Assembly: GCA_021785115.1 (NCBI GenBank)
Contig: JAJYGO010000406.1
Location: 1-7,348 of the forward strand
From: Chloroflexota bacterium
GTDB lineage: Bacteria; Chloroflexota; Limnocylindria; Limnocylindrales; CSP1-4
DNA length: 7,348 nt
Reading direction: 5' to 3'
Positions within the stretch are counted from its first letter, which is position 1, and each line of letters opens with the position of its first letter. This document shows positions 1 through 6,118 of the stretch, in pieces. The translations under genes and the position numbers were made by a program. The notes beneath the pieces were generated by a model. That model was not told the origin of the DNA, made no database searches, and saw only the letters and a list, made by a program, of their open reading frames with translations.

Positions 1-1
1 C

Positions 2-148
2 AACATCTACGGTGTCCAGGCGACGTTCCTGGCCGTGGTGGTGGTCGCGAGCTATCTCGGCCACCGATACTTCAGTTTCGGCGGGAGCCGGCGCGGGACG
101 ATCGGCGGAGCACAGCTTCGTCCCAATGGAGGCGCGGAGGGAGACTGA
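2..148 (+). CDS. GtrA-like membrane protein, C-terminal fragment
   Basis: Only the last 48 codons of this gene are in the window; the first full codon is at base 2 and the TGA stop is at 146-148. The fragment holds one clear hydrophobic segment (about residues 6-24, rich in Val/Ala/Leu) followed by SYLGHRYFSF. GtrA-family proteins end in this way, with a last membrane helix followed by an aromatic/basic NR-WxF-like motif. After it comes a short polar tail of about 20 residues. GtrA proteins are small four-helix membrane proteins thought to help flip polyprenyl-phosphate-linked sugars across the inner membrane. The stop codon overlaps the start of the downstream glycosyltransferase by one base (TGATG). 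GtrA is commonly encoded beside GtrB-type transferases, and this context supports the call as much as the short sequence does. Another small polytopic membrane protein is possible. Confidence 0.62.
   Translation, partial: NIYGVQATFLAVVVVASYLGHRYFSFGGSRRGTIGGAQLRPNGGAEGD
136..140 (+). promoter_or_regulatory. Shine-Dalgarno site for the glycosyltransferase gene
   Basis: GGAGG lies 7 bases before the ATG at 148, inside the end of the GtrA-like gene. It supports 148 as the true start and suggests translation coupled to the upstream gene, since the stop and start overlap by one base. Confidence 0.6.
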
Positions 149-1257
149 TGGTGGATCAAGCGCTGGGCGCGCGTCGCCGCCCGCTTCTGACGATCCTCAC
201 CCCGTGCTTCAACGAGGAGGGGAACGTCCGCGAGGTCTGCCGCCAGGTGCGTGCGGTCATGGAGACGCTGCCCGGGTACGACTACGAGCACCTCTTCATC
301 GACAACGCGTCGACGGACCGGACAGTCCCCATCCTGCGCGAGCTCGCCGCAGCCGACCGGCACGTCAAAGTCATCATCAATACCCGCAACTTCGGGCAGA
401 TACGCTCGCCCTACCACGGCCTGCTGCAGGCGAGTGGCGACGCGGTGATGACGTGCGTGGCCGATTTGCAGGATCCGCCCGACCTGATCCCGCAGTTCGT
501 GCGACGGTGGGAAGAGGGCTACAAGGTCGTCATCGGCGTGAAGCAGGGGACGGCCGACTCGTGGCTGATGGCAAAGACGCGCTCGTTCTACTACTGGCTT
601 GTCGGCAAGCTGTCGTCAGACGTCGAACTCGTGCACAACTTCACGGGGTTCGGCCTCTACGACCGACAGGTCGTAGAGCAGGCACGGAACACCGATGAGC
701 AGAACCCGTACTTCCGAGGTCTGGTCGTCGACTTCGGGTACGAGCGGGCAGAAATCCCATACATTCAGCCCGCACGCAAGCGCGGGGTCACGAAGAACAA
801 TTTCCTGAGCCTCTACGACATGGCGATGCTGGGTATCACCAGCCACTCCAAGGTTCCGCTGCGCTTGGCAACGATGGCTGGATTCGCGCTCTCGCTCATC
901 GCGCTCCTCGTCGCGTTCGCGTACCTGGTCCTGAAGCTCGCCTGGTGGCAGACGTTCGACCTAGGTCTCGCGCCCCTTGTCATCGGTGTCTATTTCCTCG
1001 GCGCGGTGCAGTTGTTCTTCATCGGGCTGCTCGGCGAGTACATCGGTTCGATCCACACGCAGGTCCACAGGCGGCCGCTGGTCGTGGAAAAGGAACGCAT
1101 CAACTTCGATGAACCGGCGACGCAGCGTGTGAGGCGACGGCGTGCGCCGCTTCGCATGCCAGTGGGTGACGCACGGCATAGCACGCGAGCGGCTCCGAAG
1201 CCGTCGAGTCACATCGAAGCTGACGTTCCAGAAGCGACCATCGCCGTCGGTGGGTAG
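148..1257 (+). CDS. Family 2 glycosyltransferase, GtrB/DPM1-like (polyprenyl-phosphate sugar transferase)
   Basis: This 369-residue protein has a cytosolic GT-A domain and two C-terminal membrane helices. Visible motifs are TPCFNEEGN near residue 18, DNASTD at 52-57 (the usual DDGSTD position), the metal/substrate loop ADLQDPPD at 105-112, HNFTGFGLYDR at 163-173, and a basic KRGVTK loop at 211-216. Hydrophobic helices lie at about 240-263 and 275-297, followed by the typical GEYIGSIHTQVHRRP segment. This is the architecture of GtrB, ArnC and DPM1-type enzymes, which transfer a hexose from a nucleotide sugar to polyprenyl phosphate on the inner face of the membrane. The adjacent GtrA-like gene fits this role. 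The donor sugar is not identifiable. Family members usually end soon after the juxtamembrane segment, but here an Arg-rich, low-complexity tail of about 45 residues follows from about residue 323. The ATG is supported by GGAGG 7 bases upstream. Confidence 0.9.
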   Translation: MVDQALGARRRPLLTILTPCFNEEGNVREVCRQVRAVMETLPGYDYEHLFIDNASTDRTVPILRELAAADRHVKVIINTRNFGQIRSPYHGLLQASGDAVMTCVADLQDPPDLIPQFVRRWEEGYKVVIGVKQGTADSWLMAKTRSFYYWLVGKLSSDVELVHNFTGFGLYDRQVVEQARNTDEQNPYFRGLVVDFGYERAEIPYIQPARKRGVTKNNFLSLYDMAMLGITSHSKVPLRLATMAGFALSLIALLVAFAYLVLKLAWWQTFDLGLAPLVIGVYFLGAVQLFFIGLLGEYIGSIHTQVHRRPLVVEKERINFDEPATQRVRRRRAPLRMPVGDARHSTRAAPKPSSHIEADVPEATIAVGG

Positions 1258-1294
1258 GCCTGGGCCAGAGCAGGCCGAACGCGAGGAAGCCTCG
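1257..1294. terminator. Candidate hairpins between convergent genes
   Basis: The 44-base gap between the + strand glycosyltransferase stop and the - strand methyltransferase stop holds two small perfect stems. The first is GGCCTG at 1257-1262 pairing with CAGGCC at 1271-1276 (8-base loop). The second is CGAGG at 1282-1286 pairing with CCTCG at 1290-1294 (3-base loop). Neither is followed by a clear run of T on either strand, so if they act as a bidirectional terminator they are not textbook intrinsic ones. Short GC-rich stems also arise easily by chance at this base composition. Confidence 0.3.
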
Positions 1295-1301
1295 TCCTGC
1301 G

Positions 1302-2504
1302 TCAGGTCAACGCGAGGCGTGCGGGCGGAATGGCGTAGAGGATCGTGTCGAAACCCTCCCGGACGTGCGGGCGAAGGAACAAGCCGTGGTCCGGCGCCAT
1401 CTTGTGCACCTGCGCGGCGAGCTCCCAGAGATCTGCCTGCCTGTGGTACGCGGCCACGGCGAGCAGAGGGTTCCCGACCTGGACGGACCTCGTGGCCCCA
1501 CGCAGCGCGGCTGACTCCGCGCCTTCGATGTCCATCTTCACGAATGTTGGTGCTTCGTCGATCACCTCGTCGAGCGAAACGCACTCCACTTCCGTGTCAC
1601 CGGCATCCGAGAAGCCAGCCCCCGCCAGCCCCGTCGCACTGAACCGCGCGACACCGGTGTGGTCCGACGTGGCTGCCTTCCGGAGGTGGACGCGGTCGGC
1701 GAGATCTGGTGGCAGCGAGTCCACGACCGCGGCGAGGACCGGGTACGAAACCGGGTCGGGTTCGAACGCGTAGTACGCCTGCCAGGACCTCAACCGCCGG
1801 CGCACGTCAAGGAGCGTGTCTCCGGTGAATGCTCCGCAGTCGACGAACACTTCGGCGGACGTCGCCCGGACGAGTCCGTGCGCGAAGTACTGGTCGGGCT
1901 CAGGCGCCGAGAGCGCGGCGAAGTCGGCCGTCAGCCGCCAGCGCACCTGGCCGACGTACTCTCGGAGCGATCGAGCGTCCCCCCAGAGGTCCGCCACCTC
2001 CAGGATGTGGTCCCGTGACTTGAGGACGTTGGTCGGGGCATCGATCGTGATGTAGGGCAGCGCTTCGTCGCCCAGCCCCCAGTACAACGGAATGAACGAC
2101 TCCACCCGTTTCCAGCCGCGCCGGTGCAGGTCGCTCCGCGTCAACAGGAAGTCGTGACCGCCCTCAGCGCGCCAGATCGTGACGATCGCGAGCCCATCGG
2201 CGGCGAACCGTGACGTCGCGTCCTCGACTGAGAGGACGGGTACGCCGTCCACCGCCGTGCCCCACCGAGCGGGATCGTTGTCGATGAACGCAGCCGCGTC
2301 CTGTCTGTGCGTACGCAGCAGCCTCAATGTCCGGCGGCCAAGGTTCCCCGCCCCGTAAAGCACGATCGGCGCGGACGGCGGTTCCTGCAAGCGCTTGACC
2401 AGACTGCGTTCGCGCGCTCTCGCCGCCTCGGGCGACTCGTCGAGCAACATGCGAAGGTCGTCGATGAGGGCGGTGCGATCTCGGCTCAGATCGGGCGCGG
2501 TCAC
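1302..2504 (-). CDS. FkbM-family SAM-dependent methyltransferase with N-terminal Rossmann-like domain
   Basis: This 400-residue protein has two parts. Residues 46-110 carry VLYGAGNLGRRTLRLL, then FIDNDPARWG and GVPVLSVED, a glycine-rich nucleotide-binding-like fold resembling the N-terminal domains of PglD-type sugar acyltransferases. Residues 215-395 are the FkbM methyltransferase: SAM motif I at EVFVDCGAFTGDT (218-230), the acidic FEPD at 247-250, and the family signature FVKMDIEGAESAALRGA at 321-337. FkbM enzymes usually O-methylate sugars or polyketide hydroxyls, and here a glycan or sugar-intermediate substrate is inferred from the neighbours. The gene starts with GTG at 2504, overlapping the stop of the NeuB-like gene by four bases (GTGA). 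No strong ribosome site precedes it, so translation is probably coupled to the upstream gene. The next internal ATG (residue 19) would leave both domains intact, so the exact start is not certain. It is the last gene of the minus-strand operon. Confidence 0.88.
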   Translation of the reverse strand: MTAPDLSRDRTALIDDLRMLLDESPEAARARERSLVKRLQEPPSAPIVLYGAGNLGRRTLRLLRTHRQDAAAFIDNDPARWGTAVDGVPVLSVEDATSRFAADGLAIVTIWRAEGGHDFLLTRSDLHRRGWKRVESFIPLYWGLGDEALPYITIDAPTNVLKSRDHILEVADLWGDARSLREYVGQVRWRLTADFAALSAPEPDQYFAHGLVRATSAEVFVDCGAFTGDTLLDVRRRLRSWQAYYAFEPDPVSYPVLAAVVDSLPPDLADRVHLRKAATSDHTGVARFSATGLAGAGFSDAGDTEVECVSLDEVIDEAPTFVKMDIEGAESAALRGATRSVQVGNPLLAVAAYHRQADLWELAAQVHKMAPDHGLFLRPHVREGFDTILYAIPPARLALT

Positions 2505-3580
2505 AGGCCGCGGCTCATGATCACACTCTTCAGGTCATCGTTGTTCGCATAGGGGCTGTCGATGTCGCCAATCCCGATCGGCTCGTCGACACAGACGTCT
2601 CGGAGTAGCACCTCACCACGCATGAGTTCGCGGCACGAAATCTGGCCGCGCTGGAGCGGAATCGCGAGGTACACGTCGTCGTCCCGCAGGGCGTGACCCT
2701 TCGCGAGATCGCGCGCCGCATAGACGCCTCGGACCAGCGAGTCCAGGTACTCGATCTCGCGCCGCGAACTGACTCGCCACGCCTCGCCGGGTGGCCCGCA
2801 CATCTCCTTGGCGCCCTTCCACGCCTTGAACCACGCGTCGACCTGCTCGGGAAGGGAGCAGTAGGGCGAAACAGGGTGATCGCCTTCGTCGATGTCGACG
2901 TGGCGCTCGAACGTCCGTGCCCCTTTCGCATACGCGATGGTCACGGAGGAGAGCCAGTCGCGGTACTCGTGCGAGGACCAGCCAATGGTGTGATTCGGGT
3001 AGCGCCTGACCAGGAAGTCAATCTGGTTCAGCTGCAGCTCGCTGTTCTCACTTGGGTACAGCGAGACGCAGTGATTGATGGCCAGCGGGATGTTCCGGTT
3101 CTCGAAGAATGTGACGAGGTCGTCGATGTCCTTGAGCGAACTGCCGCCGGTCGACACGATCACCGGCTTCTTCGCCGTGCCGATCTTCTCGATGAGCATC
3201 CAGTCGTTGCCGTCGGAGCTCGCGATCTTCAGAACCTGGACGCCGAGTTCCTGGCAAAGGTCGACGGACACCTCGTCGAACGGCGACGCCATCGTCACGC
3301 AGCCGGCTTTGCGCACGGCGTCCACCAGCGTGGCGTAGTCCTCCGCGCTCATCCTGGTGTCGAGGGTCTTCTTGATGTAGCGGATGTCGCTTCGGTCGCG
3401 GAAGCTGCGGTGGATGAACCGGTCGACGTCCCGGAACTGGAGCTTCATCGCCGCACGGACGTTGTTGAACCGGACGATCCGCGAGTACGTAGTGATGATC
3501 TTGAGACCGCGCTCGACGCTGCCCCAGTGGTTGTTGGCGATCTCGAGGACGAACAGGTCTTCGAAGATGTCCCGGTTCAC
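2501..3580 (-). CDS. NeuB-like N-acetylneuraminate synthase family protein (PEP-condensing), with SAF domain
   Basis: This 359-residue protein has the NeuB layout: a TIM-barrel synthase domain (about residues 8-262) and a C-terminal SAF/antifreeze-like domain (about 282-335). Visible motifs are LEIANNHWGS at 12-21, KLQFRD at 46-51, SPFDEVSVD at 99-107, VLKIASSD at 116-123, VSTGG at 142-146, SLYPSE at 173-178, WSSHEY at 201-206 and FERHVDID at 224-231. His204 and His227 match the two metal-binding histidines of NeuB, and Arg284 begins the SAF domain as the substrate-binding Arg does. NeuB-family enzymes condense phosphoenolpyruvate with an aldose to give a 3-deoxy-2-keto acid with three more carbons. 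The acceptor here is unknown. The GTG at 3580 is chosen because GGGAGGG sits 5 bases upstream and the gene then overlaps the previous stop as GTGA. Longer readings add an Arg/Gly-rich stretch inside the upstream gene. No NeuA or NeuC homologue is in view. Confidence 0.88.
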   Translation of the reverse strand: MNRDIFEDLFVLEIANNHWGSVERGLKIITTYSRIVRFNNVRAAMKLQFRDVDRFIHRSFRDRSDIRYIKKTLDTRMSAEDYATLVDAVRKAGCVTMASPFDEVSVDLCQELGVQVLKIASSDGNDWMLIEKIGTAKKPVIVSTGGSSLKDIDDLVTFFENRNIPLAINHCVSLYPSENSELQLNQIDFLVRRYPNHTIGWSSHEYRDWLSSVTIAYAKGARTFERHVDIDEGDHPVSPYCSLPEQVDAWFKAWKGAKEMCGPPGEAWRVSSRREIEYLDSLVRGVYAARDLAKGHALRDDDVYLAIPLQRGQISCRELMRGEVLLRDVCVDEPIGIGDIDSPYANNDDLKSVIMSRGL

Positions 3581-6087
3581 GCTTTCCCTCCCACGGCCGC
3601 CCCGAGCACAGCCGCCGCTGCCTCGGACAGATCGCCAACGTCCAGTCGCGCCGAACCCGGCTCGCGGTCGCACAGGGGCCCGGCGCCACTCGTGACTGCG
3701 ATGAACGCGGCGCCGCACGACACCGCCATTTCTTCGTCCTGGCGCGAGTCACCGACCACGACGGTGTTCCGCGGATCGAGGCCGTGCGTCGCCATGCAGC
3801 CGGCGGCGAGCTCCGCCTTGGAGATCGGCGCGTCCCCATCCTGCTGCCCGACGATGGCCTCGATGCGGTGTCGGAGGCGCGCTGCGTCAAGGACGAGTTC
3901 GGCGGCGCACTGCCGCTTGTTCGTCACCACGAAGACGCGGACGCCCGCCGCGCGTAGATCGTCCAAGCACCGGACCGCGCCGTCGCAGACGTCGAACTCC
4001 TGCCACAGGCCACCGTCATACCGCCGGCGGAAGGCCTCGGAAACCCGGACGATGACCTCGTCGGGGGCGGACGGGACCGCCGTGCGCACCATCAGGTCGA
4101 GTGGGAGGCTCAGGTCGAGTGTCGTGCTCGGCGGTCCGCCGAGCACGTCCATCAGCGCGGCCTCGAGGGCGCGCCGGACGCCCGGCCGCGTGTCGACAAG
4201 GGTGCCGTCGAGATCGAAGAGCGCGGCCTGCCAGCGCGGCGCGGCCATCATGACTCGCGCCCCCGACCCCGTCGGCAGCGGTTCGTCGCGGAGCGAGGGC
4301 ATGTTCTCCGCGATCTCGGCGGGATCCAGGAACGGATACATGTCTTCGAGGGCGGGAGAGACGATCGTGCCGTCGGGCAACGCCCGGGACCTGATCCGTG
4401 GCTCGAATCCCTGCGCCGGATCGAGCTCGACCTGGCATACCGTCGGTCCCGCGGCGGAGAGCACGCGCTCGATCGTCGCGTCCATGTCCAGCGGATCCAC
4501 CAGCCGCGCCGCCCGTATGCCGTACGCCTCCGCGACGCGCGTGTAGTCGGGTAGCGACACGCCATCCTCCGGTCCCGAGCCGATCGTCGCGCCGAAGAAG
4601 TTCTCCTGGCTGCTGCGGATGGACATGTACCCGTGGTTGTCCAGGACGAACAGCTTCACCGGCAGCCCATGGTGGCGCACCGTCTGCAGTTCCTGGACGT
4701 TCAGCTGCAGGCTGCCATCGCCGGCCAGACAGACGACTCGGCCGCCCCCGCGCGCCACCGCCGCGCCGACCGCCGCCGGGAGGTCGTAGCCCATGCTGGC
4801 CGACCCGGAGTTCGAGATCAGGCGCTGTCCGCGCTGCAGTCGCGCGACCTGGAACGGGATGATCGTCGCGGAGGCATTGCCACAGACGACCACGTCGTCG
4901 GGCGCGAGATGCTCGAACAGGCGCTCGATGAAGTGGTAGGGGTTGATCGGGGGACGATCGGTGCGCTGTGCCGCACGTACCGGCGGGTAGCGTGTGACGA
5001 GCGAGCGACACCAGGCGAGCCACTCTGAATGGCGCGATCCATCGAAGTCGGACAGTTCAAGCTGACGAACGAGCTCCTCGAGGAAGATCTGTGCATCGGC
5101 CTGGATCGGAAGGTCGATGCGCACGAGCGGGCGACGGAGCTCCGCGGGGTCGATGTCGACGACGATCTTGAACGCGGACGGCGCGAACGCCTGCCAGTTG
5201 TAGCCCACCTGCCTGACGTTGAGCCTCGTCCCGAGGGCGAGCAGCAGGTCTGCGTTCTGGACCGTGAAGTTCCCTGCCCGCGTGCCGATCGTGCCCTGAC
5301 GGCCGCAGAAGTGCGGATCGTCGCTGGCGATGAGGTCGTGCGTCCACGCCGTCGTCACGGGGATGCCCAGGCGCGCCACCGCTTCCTCGAACTCGCGGAC
5401 CGCGCCGGCGAGGCGGACGCCGGTGCCTGCCAGGAGCACGGGCCGGCGGGCGGTCGCGAGCCGTCGAACGACTTCGGCGACGTTCGCGTAGAGCGCATCA
5501 GCGTCGAACGCGGCCGCCGGCGGCGGAACGAAGCCTTCGAGAAGATCGGGTTCGACCATCGACGACTGCACGTCGATCGGCACGTCGATCCAGACCGGGC
5601 CCGGACTGCCAGTCGTGGCCTCGTACCAGGCGCGTTCAAGGTCGCAGCGAATGCGGCTCGGGTCATCGACCGACACCGCGTACTTGGTGACCCCGCGAAC
5701 GATCGAGACAATGTTCGATTCCTGGTCGCCGAGCTGACGGAGGCCGATCTCCGGGTAGCTGCCGGCCCACGTCTCCCGCTTCACCTGTCCAGAGATCACG
5801 ACCATCGGGATCGAGTCGGTCCACGCCCCGAAGACTCCGTTGAGCGCGTTGATGCCGCCCGGGCCGGTCGTCACGCACACCACGCCGGGGCGCCCGGTCA
5901 GCCGCGCGTGGGCCTCCGCGGCCATCGCGGCTGCCTGCTCGTGGTGACAGCAGACCGCGTTCAGGGTGGGTTCCCGCCGAATCGCATCGTCCAAGAACAT
6001 CGCGCCACCGCCCGTCACGAGGAACACGTGACGCGTCCCACGTTCGGCAAGGAACCTGAAGATGTAGTCGGCGACCGTCATCCGCAT
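3577..6087 (-). CDS. Fusion protein: ThDP-dependent acetolactate-synthase-like enzyme + HAD phosphatase
   Basis: One uninterrupted 836-residue frame encodes two enzymes. Residues 1-595 are a full ThDP enzyme of the acetolactate synthase superfamily: the N-terminal domain has the catalytic Glu50 in HHEQAAAMAAE and TTGPGGINALNGVFGAW, the middle domain spans about 195-345, and the C-terminal domain has the ThDP-Mg motif GDGS (456-459) through Asn484. The ending EDMYPFLDPAEIAENM is typical of polysaccharide-locus members. YerE, which adds a two-carbon unit from pyruvate to a CDP-keto-deoxy sugar, is a characterised distant relative. Residues 619-830 are a complete HAD hydrolase, phosphoglycolate-phosphatase-like: nucleophile Asp625 and Asp627 in FDLDGTLVDT, Thr722-Asn723, Lys757, and GDSRQDEE (779-786). 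A linker of about 20 residues joins them. The first ATG (6087) has GGGGGA 11 bases upstream; ATG at 6081 is an alternative. The gene overlaps the NeuB-like gene as GTGA. Both substrates are unknown; the fusion may be real or derive from an indel. Confidence 0.88.
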   Translation of the reverse strand: MRMTVADYIFRFLAERGTRHVFLVTGGGAMFLDDAIRREPTLNAVCCHHEQAAAMAAEAHARLTGRPGVVCVTTGPGGINALNGVFGAWTDSIPMVVISGQVKRETWAGSYPEIGLRQLGDQESNIVSIVRGVTKYAVSVDDPSRIRCDLERAWYEATTGSPGPVWIDVPIDVQSSMVEPDLLEGFVPPPAAAFDADALYANVAEVVRRLATARRPVLLAGTGVRLAGAVREFEEAVARLGIPVTTAWTHDLIASDDPHFCGRQGTIGTRAGNFTVQNADLLLALGTRLNVRQVGYNWQAFAPSAFKIVVDIDPAELRRPLVRIDLPIQADAQIFLEELVRQLELSDFDGSRHSEWLAWCRSLVTRYPPVRAAQRTDRPPINPYHFIERLFEHLAPDDVVVCGNASATIIPFQVARLQRGQRLISNSGSASMGYDLPAAVGAAVARGGGRVVCLAGDGSLQLNVQELQTVRHHGLPVKLFVLDNHGYMSIRSSQENFFGATIGSGPEDGVSLPDYTRVAEAYGIRAARLVDPLDMDATIERVLSAAGPTVCQVELDPAQGFEPRIRSRALPDGTIVSPALEDMYPFLDPAEIAENMPSLRDEPLPTGSGARVMMAAPRWQAALFDLDGTLVDTRPGVRRALEAALMDVLGGPPSTTLDLSLPLDLMVRTAVPSAPDEVIVRVSEAFRRRYDGGLWQEFDVCDGAVRCLDDLRAAGVRVFVVTNKRQCAAELVLDAARLRHRIEAIVGQQDGDAPISKAELAAGCMATHGLDPRNTVVVGDSRQDEEMAVSCGAAFIAVTSGAGPLCDREPGSARLDVGDLSEAAAAVLGAAVGGKA
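3586..3592 (-). promoter_or_regulatory. Shine-Dalgarno site fixing the NeuB-like start
   Basis: On the minus strand GGGAGGG ends 5 bases before the GTG at 3580, within the last codons of the ThDP-HAD fusion gene. It decides the start: the same frame stays open upstream to 3718, but that extension shows no family similarity. Confidence 0.65.
4123..4147. repeat. 25-base perfect inverted repeat inside the HAD coding region
   Basis: CGTGCTCGGCGG at 4123-4134 is matched exactly by its reverse complement CCGCCGAGCACG at 4136-4147, with a single central T at 4135. In RNA this could fold as a stem of about 11 bp with a 3-base loop. It lies in codons for a Gly-Gly-Pro-Pro stretch (residues 650-653 of the fusion), and GGN/CCN codons favour self-complementarity, so part of it is coding constraint. 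Confidence 0.55.
4246..4250 (-). other. Latent TGATG stop/start overlap at the ThDP-HAD junction
   Basis: Read on the minus strand, two ATG codons (4251-4249 and 4248-4246) lie just before the HAD domain at residues 613-614 of the fusion. The second overlaps a TGA (4250-4248) that sits in a neighbouring frame. This frame is open from about 4565 down to that TGA. One small insertion or deletion upstream would therefore turn the fusion into two coupled genes with the same TGATG overlap seen at 146-150. No clear Shine-Dalgarno sequence stands directly upstream, so a separately initiated HAD protein is possible but unproven. Confidence 0.4.
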
Positions 6088-6118
6088 CGGCGCGATCGTC
6101 CCCCGAGAGCCTGCGTCC

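Noticed and set aside
12..698. 228-codon + strand frame overlapping the GtrA-like end and the glycosyltransferase
   Set aside because: It overlaps two better-supported genes in another frame and its translation is an Arg/Pro/Ser-rich shadow.
148..1257. Missing first Asp of the DAD metal motif in the glycosyltransferase (VADLQDPP)
   Set aside because: As far as I recall, members of the GtrB/ArnC-like group vary at that position while keeping DLQDPP, so it is not by itself evidence for inactivation.
3581..3718. 46-residue N-terminal extension of the NeuB-like protein
   Set aside because: The extension lies inside the HAD-coding region, is Arg/Gly-rich and unlike the family; the GTG at 3580 has a strong Shine-Dalgarno site and a GTGA overlap.
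4092..4121. Direct repeat of TCAGGTCGAGTG, 18 bases apart
   Set aside because: It encodes the repeated residues LDL...LDL in the HAD cap region; two copies only, best explained by coding sequence.
2693..4546. 617-codon open frame on the + strand opposite the NeuB-like and ThDP-HAD genes
   Set aside because: It is antisense to two clear enzyme genes, crosses their boundary, has Arg/Ala/Asp-rich low-complexity translation and no recognisable motif. High GC makes long stop-free shadow frames common.
5571..5592. Repeated CACGTCGATC units
   Set aside because: They encode DVPIDV in the ThDP enzyme, a conserved family segment; codon reuse explains them.
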